Source: Candidatus Kuenenia stuttgartensis
Lineage (GTDB): Bacteria > Planctomycetota > Planctomycetia > Gemmatales > Gemmataceae
DNA: 64,000 nucleotides
Reading direction: 5' to 3'
Assembly: GCA_945875585.1 (NCBI GenBank)
Contig: CAMCLK010000016.1
Coordinates: forward strand, 1-64,000
Below, one piece after another: positions 1-7,655 of the stretch. The position numbers were made by a program, and so were the translations under genes. The notes under the pieces are model-generated. The model ran no database searches and had not been told where the DNA came from. It was given only the letters and a program-made list of their open reading frames with translations. Position 1 is the stretch's first letter, and every line of letters starts with the position of its first letter.

Positions 1-818
1 TTGGCTGTGAAATCTACAGGGCTACCATCGGACAAAACCAACGCAATCGAACCAACCCCAGCAATGGCCGTCGCCGTGGATACATCATCCACAGTGGATA
101 GAAGATACAGAGTGGCAGTATCTGCATCGGCATTGACAGCCAAACCGTATGTCGTTTCACCGGCTGTTACTAAAGAAACGAGAGTTTCTGAGCCATCAAT
201 GCCGGAAATTGTTGGTAGTTCCGTGACAAACACGGGATCTACAATAATCTCTGGCTGATCAAACGGGTCAACCGGGGGCAATTCGCAAGTGACAGGAACC
301 AATATCGCATCAGGCTGGGTGCCATCGGCTTCTGAATCGCCATCAATGGCCAAACCGGTCGCTGGATCGACTCGGAACCGAGTCACAAAAGACTCGTTCA
401 CAACATCGATGAGAAGTTGGCCAGATTCATCCAAGCCAGCAGAGTAGAAATTTTGGTCCACAGGAAAAGCCACAGCAGAGCCATCAGCCAAAAGCAGGCT
501 GATGGACGCTGAAGAACCAATCACAGCAGCTTGAGCCGTTGACGTATCGATGGTGTAAAGGGTCGCCTCGAAACCGCTGGCAGACGAAGCCAAGAGCAAT
601 GAGCTGGTAGAGTCAGCTGATTCCGCAAGAAAGACTGGGGTATCGCCTTCTGCAAGCCCAAGAATGGCAACAGTTGGTTGCGCGGCATCGGGCTGATCGG
701 AGTCGTAGGAGCCGATCGAGTAGGCACCTGAAGGGACTTCAGGCGGCACCAAAAAGAAGGAAACCGTGGGGGTCAACCGGCCTTCTAGGCACTCGAGTTG
801 AAACCTAGGCTTAGTCAT
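1..818 (-). CDS. Planctomycete surface-type protein with DUF4394-like repeats, 3' end beyond window
   Basis: Translating the minus strand from the ATG at 816-818 gives an uninterrupted frame of 272 codons running off the window edge. An AAAGGG ribosome binding site lies about 7 bases upstream. The N-terminus contains LECLEGRLTP, a form of the L-E-x-L-E-x-R signature common near the start of planctomycete exported proteins. No classical hydrophobic signal peptide is visible. Two related beta-rich modules follow. Each has an 'ATLY' strand, a Ser/Thr/Ala-rich middle and a closing 'LxDGSxVxF' strand; the first spans about residues 60-125 and the second about 210-272. Segments such as LYTIDTSTAQ and RFRVDPATG resemble DUF4394 repeats, but this rests on my recognition only. 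Function is unknown. A role at the cell surface is inferred from the N-terminal signature and the acidic, Ser/Thr-rich composition. Confidence 0.75.
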   Translation of the reverse strand, partial: MTKPRFQLECLEGRLTPTVSFFLVPPEVPSGAYSIGSYDSDQPDAAQPTVAILGLAEGDTPVFLAESADSTSSLLLASSASGFEATLYTIDTSTAQAAVIGSSASISLLLADGSAVAFPVDQNFYSAGLDESGQLLIDVVNESFVTRFRVDPATGLAIDGDSEADGTQPDAILVPVTCELPPVDPFDQPEIIVDPVFVTELPTISGIDGSETLVSLVTAGETTYGLAVNADADTATLYLLSTVDDVSTATAIAGVGSIALVLSDGSPVDFTA

Positions 819-957
819 GATGATACCCTTTCACATCCAACGGCAGTCTCATCTCTTAGAGTATAACGTCTGTCGGCCCAAAAATGCTCGCTGACTTTGC
901 TCATAAAACAACATCAGAATCATCTGGATAGCAAAGGATGTCTGGAGTGTCCCCCTC

Positions 958-986
958 TTGCCGATCCATCGTTAATCAACGATAAT
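958..986 (+). promoter_or_regulatory. arsRDA promoter with overlapping ArsR operator
   Basis: A -35 box TTGCCG (958-963), a 17-base spacer and a -10 box GATAAT (981-986) lie just before arsR. The perfect inverted repeat ATCGTTAATCAACGAT (968-983; 6-base arms, 4-base centre) fills the spacer and overlaps the -10 box. That is where an ArsR/SmtB dimer would block RNA polymerase. The ribosome binding site GAGG (995-998) precedes the ATG at 1004. Autorepression by ArsR is inferred from family behaviour. Confidence 0.65.
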
Positions 987-1003
987 GATGACACGAGGTT
1001 CGT

Positions 1004-1339
1004 ATGGAAGACCAAAACCAATCCTGCAAGCCGTGCGAGCAAGGCAGCACAATCCCGGTGTCGCACATTTCCCCCAGCGATGAAGCGCTGGCAGAGTTGG
1101 CTTGGGCCATCGCTCACCCGGCACGCGTAAAACTGGTAAGGCTGCTCCTTGAAAGGTCCGCTTGTGTCTGTGGCGAACTCGTCGAGTTGATGCCTCTGGC
1201 TCAATCGACTGTCTCTCAACACCTGAAAATCCTTAAGGAAGCAGGGATTGTTCAAGGTGAGATCGACGGGCCTAGGGTCTGTTATTGCGTGAACATTGCA
1301 GGCCTTGCTCGATTAAAAGCCCTTGTGGCCGAGTTGTAA
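1004..1339 (+). CDS. arsR: ArsR-family metalloregulatory repressor
   Basis: A 111-residue winged-helix protein of normal ArsR/SmtB length. It would repress the ars operon and release DNA when arsenite or antimonite binds. Residues 51-60 carry CVCGEL, with Cys54 and Cys56 in the alpha-3 position of the classic ArsR ELCVCDL metal site. The recognition helix is visible in LAQSTVSQHLKILKEAGIV. A second Cys pair, CKPC (Cys8, Cys11), lies in the N-terminal tail and could add a ligand. The gene opens a rightward operon with arsD and arsA, and a matching operator overlaps its promoter. The ATG start has a GAGG site 6 bases upstream. Confidence 0.93.
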   Translation: MEDQNQSCKPCEQGSTIPVSHISPSDEALAELAWAIAHPARVKLVRLLLERSACVCGELVELMPLAQSTVSQHLKILKEAGIVQGEIDGPRVCYCVNIAGLARLKALVAEL

Positions 1340-1389
1340 CGATTGTTCCCGGTTTTTTCTTCGTTGACACTCTCAGGAGTTTGGCACCA

Positions 1390-1758
1390 ATGACAACCTT
1401 GCACGTATTCGACAAGCCCATGTGTTGTTCCACAGGCATCTGCGGTCCGCAGGTGGACCCGGTGCTGCCAAAATTTGCTTCCGATCTGGCTTGGCTCCAC
1501 GAGCAGGGAATATCAGTTGAGCGGTTTAATCTGGCGCAACAGCCTCAAGCTTTTGTCGCTCTGCCCGATGTGATGGAAGCCTTGAAAGCCGGGCCAGAAA
1601 TCGCTCTGCCTTTGATCCGGGTCAATGATCGGATTGTTGCCTCGGGGATTTATCCCACTCGCCAGCAAATGGCTTCCTGGTGCGGCGTTTCGTTGCTCAC
1701 ATCTTTGGGTGTGACCGAGCCGGCGGGTGGTAGTTGCGGGCCAACCGGTTGTTGTTGA
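1390..1758 (+). CDS. arsD: ArsD arsenite metallochaperone
   Basis: This 122-residue protein would hand trivalent arsenic to the ArsA ATPase. The N-terminus contains MCCSTGICG, placing Cys12, Cys13 and Cys18 at the positions of the metal-binding triad described for E. coli ArsD. The C-terminus ends GSCGPTGCC (Cys116, Cys121, Cys122), comparable to the vicinal Cys pairs at the end of plasmid ArsD. The ATG at 1390 fits the family N-terminus; an in-frame start at 1285 would overlap the end of arsR and add an unrelated stretch. It sits 50 bases after arsR and 24 before arsA, as expected for one transcript. Confidence 0.93.
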   Translation: MTTLHVFDKPMCCSTGICGPQVDPVLPKFASDLAWLHEQGISVERFNLAQQPQAFVALPDVMEALKAGPEIALPLIRVNDRIVASGIYPTRQQMASWCGVSLLTSLGVTEPAGGSCGPTGCC

Positions 1759-1782
1759 AAATTCGTTTGGGAGATTTGCGCC

Positions 1783-3546
1783 ATGGTATTTACCGAAAAT
1801 CCGACACGCATCCTGTTTTTTACCGGAAAAGGCGGTGTTGGAAAAACCTCGGTCGCCTGCGCAACGGCCATAAAACTGGCTGATACAGGGAAACGGGTGC
1901 TCCTTATCAGTACAGACCCCGCCTCAAACCTCGACGAGGTTTTGGGTGTGAACCTCGGAGGGACACCAACCAATGTTCCCGGTGTTCCCAATCTGAAAGC
2001 GATGAACATAGACCCTGAGGCATCTGCCAAGGCATACCGGGAAAAAATGGTCGGCCCTTACCGAGGTGTCCTTCCAGATGCCGCTGTTGCCAGCATGGAT
2101 GAACAATTTTCCGGTTCCTGCACTTTAGAAATTGCCGCGTTCGATGAATTTGCCAGGCTGCTAGGAGATACAGGAACAACCCGGAATTTCGACCATGTCA
2201 TTTTCGATACAGCCCCCACTGGGCACACGTTGCGGTTGCTCTCACTTCCCTCGGCATGGGATGAGTTTCTTAATGCCAATACCAGCGGCACTTCATGCCT
2301 TGGACCACTGGCAGGGCTGCAAGCCCAAAAAACACTTTATGCCGACACTGTAACGGCTCTTGGAAATCCCAAAATAACAACTTTGGTGCTGGTGGCACGT
2401 CCGGAAGCATCGGCACTCCGTGAAGCAGAAAGAACTCGCGGCGATTTGGCAACCCTTGGCGTGCAAAACCAGCATCTTGTCATCAACGGCATCTTTCAGT
2501 GTACCGACGCAACCGACCCTATTGCCCAAGCCATGGCCAAGCGGGCAGAAGATGCCCTGTCACGGATGCCTGTGGAATTGGCCACTCTCCCCCGCACACT
2601 CATCTTGCTTGCTCCCCATGGACTTGTAGGGATAGAAGCGATCCGCACAATGGGAAATGCCCACGATTACAAAACTTCAATCCCGGAACCCGGCACCATA
2701 CCACCAACCTTACCGGCCCTTGGTGAGCTCATCAGTGAGCTTTCACGCCATAAGCACGGCGTGATCCTCGCTATGGGCAAAGGCGGTGTTGGAAAAACAA
2801 CCGTTGCGGCAGCCGTCGCTGTTGCCTTGGCCGACCTTGGCTTTCCGGTTCACCTCAGCACCACAGACCCTGCTGCCCATATTGCCGGCACACTGAACGG
2901 AACGCACCCACATCTCACACTTGGACGAATCGATCCCAAAGCCGAGACAGAGGCGTATGCCGCCGAAGTCATGGCCACGGCAGGAAAAGACCTCGATGCT
3001 CATGGCAGAGCCATGCTGGAGGAAGATCTACGCTCACCTTGCACCGAGGAAATTGCTGTCTTCCGGGCTTTTGCCGCTGCAGTGGCCAAGGGTGATCAGG
3101 GATTCGTGGTTCTCGACACGGCGCCTACAGGACACACAATTCTGCTCCTTGATTCAGCACTTGCCTACCACAGGGAAGTGACACGGCAGGCGAGTGGTAT
3201 GCCTGAGTCCGTACAAAATCTGCTTCCCCGTCTGCGTGATCCCGATTACACCCGCGTGCTGATCGTCACCCTTCCGGAAGCCACACCTGTTCATGAAGCT
3301 GCAAAGCTTCAAGACGATCTGAAACGCGCGGGAATTACGCCATTCGCCTGGGTGGTGAACCAGAGCCTTACTCCTTTGGCTGTAACCGATCCTGTGCTGG
3401 CAGCACGCCGAGCCCATGAAGCGCGTTACCTTCGCGAAGTAGTGGACAAGCACGCGAGCCGGGTGGCTATTATTCCGTGGCAGGCCCTTCCACCCGTTGG
3501 TGCCGCTCTTTTACGGGCTTTGGCGGCTCCAATCAACAGATCTTGA
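1783..3546 (+). CDS. arsA: ArsA arsenical pump-driving ATPase, two-domain form
   Basis: At 587 residues this is the full-length duplicated ArsA. Each half has a GKGGVGKT P-loop (about residues 15-22 and 332-339) and the DTAPTGHT signature (about 142-149 and 445-452). The three allosteric cysteines are present: Cys113 in SGSCTLE, Cys172 in GTSCLG and Cys420 in RSPCTEE, matching Cys113, Cys172 and Cys422 of E. coli ArsA. In known systems ArsA hydrolyses ATP to power arsenite export through ArsB on the inner membrane. No arsB, acr3 or arsC gene follows: the next gene runs convergently and ends 7 bases away. The pump must therefore be encoded elsewhere, or the protein works in another context. 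Confidence 0.95.
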   Translation: MVFTENPTRILFFTGKGGVGKTSVACATAIKLADTGKRVLLISTDPASNLDEVLGVNLGGTPTNVPGVPNLKAMNIDPEASAKAYREKMVGPYRGVLPDAAVASMDEQFSGSCTLEIAAFDEFARLLGDTGTTRNFDHVIFDTAPTGHTLRLLSLPSAWDEFLNANTSGTSCLGPLAGLQAQKTLYADTVTALGNPKITTLVLVARPEASALREAERTRGDLATLGVQNQHLVINGIFQCTDATDPIAQAMAKRAEDALSRMPVELATLPRTLILLAPHGLVGIEAIRTMGNAHDYKTSIPEPGTIPPTLPALGELISELSRHKHGVILAMGKGGVGKTTVAAAVAVALADLGFPVHLSTTDPAAHIAGTLNGTHPHLTLGRIDPKAETEAYAAEVMATAGKDLDAHGRAMLEEDLRSPCTEEIAVFRAFAAAVAKGDQGFVVLDTAPTGHTILLLDSALAYHREVTRQASGMPESVQNLLPRLRDPDYTRVLIVTLPEATPVHEAAKLQDDLKRAGITPFAWVVNQSLTPLAVTDPVLAARRAHEARYLREVVDKHASRVAIIPWQALPPVGAALLRALAAPINRS

Positions 3547-3553
3547 ATATCGT

Positions 3554-5458
3554 TTACGATGTGAAACGCGCGTCCCGAGTCAGCATGTCGCGCAGCAACC
3601 GTATGCCCTGCGCGGCACGCCGAGACAGGGTGCCCCTTGGGCATCCAGCCAAGCGCGCCGCTTCTTTCTGGGACCAACCACTGACGTACTTCAACCGAAC
3701 CGCTTGCTGCAAAGGACCCGGCAGCAGGGAAAGTGCCTCTTCGAGCCTGCCTTCCAACTGATTTGACGGTTCATCGCCCGGAACGCTGACCGGGCGCGCC
3801 ACAACTCGCTCATGCTTCTTGCGTCTTTTGCGTGATCGCGCCAAGTCGAGAGCGGCATTGCTTGCAACCCTGTGCAACCACCGCGTCAGAATGACCGGAA
3901 CAGAAATCTTGGCCTGAGACAAGGCAAAAAAGACCAGTTGGCTGGCATCCTCTGCATCAGTCCAGTTCCCAAGGACCTTCCGGCAGGTGTTGACGACATC
4001 GTTCCAGTGTCGATTGCGCAGGATCGTGAAAGCCTCCTCCGATCCACCCTCCCTGAAAGCAGTCAACAACACGGTGTCGCTGCAAGCCTCCACTTTGCCT
4101 GCTACCGATCCGATTGATGTTATGTTACCAATTCCACAATTCGACGCCTTGCCAAGGGACACCATCACCAATTCAAATTCTTCGCCACCGGCACCAGACG
4201 GTATGTTGATTTGTGATTCTTTGGCACCCGCCGGCAGGGTTGTCTGAAACGAGGCAGAAACGGCCTGGCTTCCGCGGAAACCGGTAACCGAATAGCTGAT
4301 TGCAAGCTCTGGCCCAGACTCTGCATGTCTGACCAAACGGAATACCATCGGGCCCGATACCGAAGCTGGAGTTGCTGCCAGTCCATTGGCAATTGGGCTT
4401 ACCGACAGTTGTTCCTGTTGACCATCGGTAGATATCTGAACATCCGGCACAGTCGCTCTGGGAGCTGATACCACAGAAACCGTCATGGAAGGATCAGCTA
4501 GGCGCTGGGCAGCCATAGCCTGGCCGGAAGCAACTGACTCTGAAGGAACACTATCAAAAATGGTGTCGGCGGAAACATGCGCGTCCGACATATGCACTTT
4601 GATGGAAAAAGACGGCGGAGTTGCAAGCTGCGCCAATTCATTTTCACTGGAAACAACGTCGAAGCTGGCACTATCAGGTTCAGGTTGCTCTTGCCCGAAC
4701 ACTGCTACCGGGTCGACTAACTCTCCATGGATTTGGATTCCCGATTCCGGCACAGAAAGCTCGGCAACATTTCCTTCGGCACCTACCCCTGAACAATGGA
4801 TTTGTTCGGCGCGAAATTCATTTGTGTCTGCAGGCTGTGGTGCAACTGGCTGGTCCACCACCGGCTGCTTTACCGAAATCGTTTCCGGTTCGGAGTTGTT
4901 GGTACTGCTGACAGACACGGATGCATCGGCAGCGCCAACCATACTGTCGGCCACATAATCATCGGCGGCAGCAAAAGAACCAATACCGGATGGGAATGTA
5001 ACTGGTAAGTCCTGAGGCTGCACCAAAGCAATGGGCGAGGAACCATCCGGATTCAGCGGGATTGATCTGGCTAAGGCGGGCGTAGGCAGTGCAGATACCC
5101 CGGCTGCTAGCTCTGACCGGGCAAAATTCTGGCAATCGGGAGAAGTGTTTGGCTGATACCTAGGTTCAGCGTCCCAAAGGCCCGGAGAAACCTCTGCAGT
5201 GCAAGCCCCATCGCTGTCGTTCAGGATTTGCCAAATCCGCCAGGGGCTAGAAGGTGGGCTGTAAGGATCCGCAGGGGATCTAGACGATTCAATAGATTCC
5301 ACAGGACGAGGCGCTATGGCTGACAGGCACGATGTGGCGCTTAAATCAAGAACACAAAGGCTTGTGGCGCTATTGCGTTCTTCCAGTGCCATCAATCCCA
5401 CGGAAACCAGTCGATTGGCAGGTTTATTCCGGCAAAATGCGTTGCTCAGCCACTTCAT
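3554..5458 (-). CDS. Surface-signature/Calx-beta-like protein fused to a C-terminal ECF sigma factor
   Basis: One frame encodes 634 residues with an unusual domain order. Residues 1-30 contain W-L, F, R and then LMALEERNSA, which fits the planctomycete N-terminal L-E-x-L-E-x-R signature. Residues 60-365 are Ser/Ala/Val/Pro/Glu-rich with no recognised fold. Residues 369-434 look like a Calx-beta domain (LAISYSVTG, then LPAGAKESQINIP, then GGEEFELVMVSLG). Residues 460-545 match sigma-70 region 2 (TDAEDASQLVFFAL, RWLHRVASNAALDLA). Residues 569-625 match region 4 (LSLLPGPLQQAVRLKY, WSQKEAARLAGCPRGTLSRR). The ATG at 5458 is preferred because the N-terminal signature begins there; an in-frame ATG lies at 5509. 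The ATG at 4165 could start a normal 203-residue sigma factor, but it sits inside the last Calx-beta strand and has only a weak binding site. Function of the fused form is unknown. Confidence 0.75.
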   Translation of the reverse strand: MKWLSNAFCRNKPANRLVSVGLMALEERNSATSLCVLDLSATSCLSAIAPRPVESIESSRSPADPYSPPSSPWRIWQILNDSDGACTAEVSPGLWDAEPRYQPNTSPDCQNFARSELAAGVSALPTPALARSIPLNPDGSSPIALVQPQDLPVTFPSGIGSFAAADDYVADSMVGAADASVSVSSTNNSEPETISVKQPVVDQPVAPQPADTNEFRAEQIHCSGVGAEGNVAELSVPESGIQIHGELVDPVAVFGQEQPEPDSASFDVVSSENELAQLATPPSFSIKVHMSDAHVSADTIFDSVPSESVASGQAMAAQRLADPSMTVSVVSAPRATVPDVQISTDGQQEQLSVSPIANGLAATPASVSGPMVFRLVRHAESGPELAISYSVTGFRGSQAVSASFQTTLPAGAKESQINIPSGAGGEEFELVMVSLGKASNCGIGNITSIGSVAGKVEACSDTVLLTAFREGGSEEAFTILRNRHWNDVVNTCRKVLGNWTDAEDASQLVFFALSQAKISVPVILTRWLHRVASNAALDLARSRKRRKKHERVVARPVSVPGDEPSNQLEGRLEEALSLLPGPLQQAVRLKYVSGWSQKEAARLAGCPRGTLSRRAAQGIRLLRDMLTRDARFTS

Positions 5459-5836
5459 AGACCATATGTCCACCATAGTTGTGCGCATTTGCATTAAACC
5501 GTGGCTCAATCAGTCTGTTTCACCCGATTCATTCCGAGTGATCGCTTATCGCAGCAATTCTACGAAACTGGTTAGGAACTTGACGACAGCGGCTTCAGGT
5601 TTGCTCACCAAAATGGCAAAAGGACCTCGATAGACAGACGGAGGCTCACAACAAGCACAAGAACAACTTGGGGAAAATCCACGCGCCAGACTTAAGCCCG
5701 AAGTGAGCAATCGGTATGCTGCTGTTGGAAGGCAGGTCAGGCCAAACAGTCAAAGCACTTGTTCGATCAGGCGAACTGCAACGCCGCAGCGGGACGGTCA
5801 ACTGGCAAGCCATCGGCCGCGCGCAGGAGATGCACC
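5459..5836. other. Divergent intergenic region
   Basis: These 378 bases separate the leftward sigma-fusion gene from the rightward FG-GAP lipoprotein gene, so both promoters should be here. I find no convincing -35/-10 pair, repeat or RNA structure. The purine-rich stretch 5824-5830 (CAGGAGA) is the ribosome binding site of the rightward gene. Confidence 0.4.
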
Positions 5837-7591
5837 ATGAAAACCAATAGGCACCTTTTACTGTCTTATTTTATACTATTTATCACAGGGTGCGGCACCA
5901 AAGCTCCCGAGCAAGCTCCAGTGGTACCCGTGGTACCGGCCGAAGTTGCCTCGGCTTCGCCATTTCGATTCGACGATGTCACGGGGGCTTCAGGCATTGT
6001 CCACCAATACCGCAATGGCGAGGAAACCCAACCGCCCCATCTGTCTATTCTCGAATCGCTGGGAGGTGGTGCCGCCTTGTTCGATTTCGATGGAGACGGC
6101 CTGCTAGATATTTATTTCCCGGGCGGAGGCCATTACACGGGGCCGGACCAAAAAACCATTTCCGGGCATCCCGGTGCTCTTTACCGAAACAAGGGGAATT
6201 TTTGTTTTGACGATGTCACCGCAAGCTGCGGCTTAAACTCATTGGCTGAAGGCCGACCGTGGTTCTACTCGCATGCCGCTACCGTGGCTGATGTGGACCG
6301 CGATGGTTGGCCCGATCTTCTGGTGACGGGTTGGGGGCGCATCGCCTTATTCCGAAATATCGAAAACGGAAAGGGAGGACGCGCCTTCATTGATATTTCC
6401 AAAATTGCAGGACTGGACAAAGGCATCACCTGGGCTACAAGCGCGGCCTTCGCCGATCTGGACGCGGATGGTTGGCCTGACTTGTATGTCTGCCAATACG
6501 TCGACTGGTCGTTCAGCAAGAACCCTTCCTGCGATTACGATGGCAAGACGCCCGATGTCTGCCCACCCAAGAAGTTCCTTGGGCTACCGCACAAACTTTA
6601 CCGCAACAACGGCAAAGGCGGATTTGAAGACATCAGCGATATTGCCAGCTTGAAACCAGCGGGCGATCAGGGTAAGGGTCTTGGCGTGATCGTCGCTGAT
6701 ATCGATATGGATGGCAAACCAGATATCTACGTCGCCAACGACACAGTTGACAATTACCTGTATGCCAACAGGTCAGTAAAAGGCACCATCAAGGTTGAAG
6801 AAGTGGGCGTCATTGCCGGTGCGGCACGCGACGGCAACGGCGCTACCAACGGCAGCATGGGGCTCGACATTGCCGACCCTATGCGCAGAGGCCAGCCCGA
6901 TATATGGGTGACCAACTACGAAAATGAATTGCATGCCTTGTACCGCAATCTCAGCAAGCCCGGCAAGCCGCTCTTCACTTTCTTTACTCCCGCATCGGGT
7001 ATCGCGGCCATCGGACAGAAATTTGTTGGATGGGGAACCGCATTCCTCGACCTCGACCGCGATGGTTGGGAAGACCTCGTCATTACAAACGGGCATGCCA
7101 TCCGCTACCCGACAACCACCACGCGCAGGCAACGCATGGTGGTGATGCGCAATCAGAAAGGGCGATTCAACGACGCCTCGGCTGGTTCTGGTGCATGCAT
7201 CATGGAACCGTATTTGGGGCGAGGTATGGCCAGCGGTGATCTCGACAACGATGGCGCCTTGGATCTTGTCATTGCCGGTACCAACGAAGTTCCGCGCATC
7301 TTGCGCAACAGTTCACCTCAAACCAACCACTGGATCGGATTTCAGCTCAGCCGCAAAGACCATGCAGATGTTGTGGGCACCCGGGTAACGATTGATGGCG
7401 ACGCAGGCAAACAGTACCGTTTTGCCAAGGGTGGTGGAAGCTATGCCTCCAATCCAGACCGCAGAATGCACTTCGGTTTAGGGGCCAGCAAAGTTCCGGT
7501 CACGGTAACAGCAACCTGGCCCGATGGATCCACACAAACATGGACTGGACTGCAACCGAACCAATATCACGTGCTCAAACAAGCGCCCTGA
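5837..7591 (+). CDS. FG-GAP/VCBS repeat lipoprotein with ASPIC/UnbV C-terminal domain
   Basis: This 584-residue exported protein belongs to the CRTAC-like family common in planctomycetes. The start is the ATG at 5837, which has a CAGGAGA site 6 bases upstream and begins a lipoprotein signal peptide: Lys/Arg, a hydrophobic run, then lipobox ITGC with Cys19. Repeated FG-GAP/VCBS units follow, recognisable by calcium-binding loops such as DFDGDGLLDIYF, DVDRDGWPDLLV, DLDADGWPDLYV, DIDMDGKPDIYV, DLDRDGWEDLVI and DLDNDGALDLVI. These suggest a beta-propeller. The last 100 residues (NHWIGFQLSR, ADVVGTRVTI, HFGLGASK, VTATWPDGS) match the ASPIC/UnbV domain. The substrate is unknown; surface adhesion or glycan binding is an inference. 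Confidence 0.9.
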   Translation: MKTNRHLLLSYFILFITGCGTKAPEQAPVVPVVPAEVASASPFRFDDVTGASGIVHQYRNGEETQPPHLSILESLGGGAALFDFDGDGLLDIYFPGGGHYTGPDQKTISGHPGALYRNKGNFCFDDVTASCGLNSLAEGRPWFYSHAATVADVDRDGWPDLLVTGWGRIALFRNIENGKGGRAFIDISKIAGLDKGITWATSAAFADLDADGWPDLYVCQYVDWSFSKNPSCDYDGKTPDVCPPKKFLGLPHKLYRNNGKGGFEDISDIASLKPAGDQGKGLGVIVADIDMDGKPDIYVANDTVDNYLYANRSVKGTIKVEEVGVIAGAARDGNGATNGSMGLDIADPMRRGQPDIWVTNYENELHALYRNLSKPGKPLFTFFTPASGIAAIGQKFVGWGTAFLDLDRDGWEDLVITNGHAIRYPTTTTRRQRMVVMRNQKGRFNDASAGSGACIMEPYLGRGMASGDLDNDGALDLVIAGTNEVPRILRNSSPQTNHWIGFQLSRKDHADVVGTRVTIDGDAGKQYRFAKGGGSYASNPDRRMHFGLGASKVPVTVTATWPDGSTQTWTGLQPNQYHVLKQAP

Positions 7592-7601
7592 TCTATAAAC
7601 G

Positions 7602-7629
7602 AAAAAGGCCGGGGAAATGCCCCGGCCTT
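7602..7629 (-). terminator. Intrinsic terminator of dnaK
   Basis: A 10-bp perfect stem (AAGGCCGGGG at 7605-7614 with CCCCGGCCTT at 7620-7629, loop AAATG) is followed by five T residues on the minus strand. It lies between convergent genes and may also stop the rightward transcript, though it lacks a T tract on that side. Confidence 0.8.
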
Positions 7630-7655
7630 CGATAACACTTAAAGTAGATGAAGAT

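Noticed and set aside
3554-4165. Treating the sigma factor as a separate ordinary gene starting at 4165
   Set aside because: The long frame upstream is open for about 430 codons, carries an N-terminal signature and a Calx-beta-like domain, and the ATG at 4165 sits inside that domain with a poor binding site. Kept as an alternative product only.
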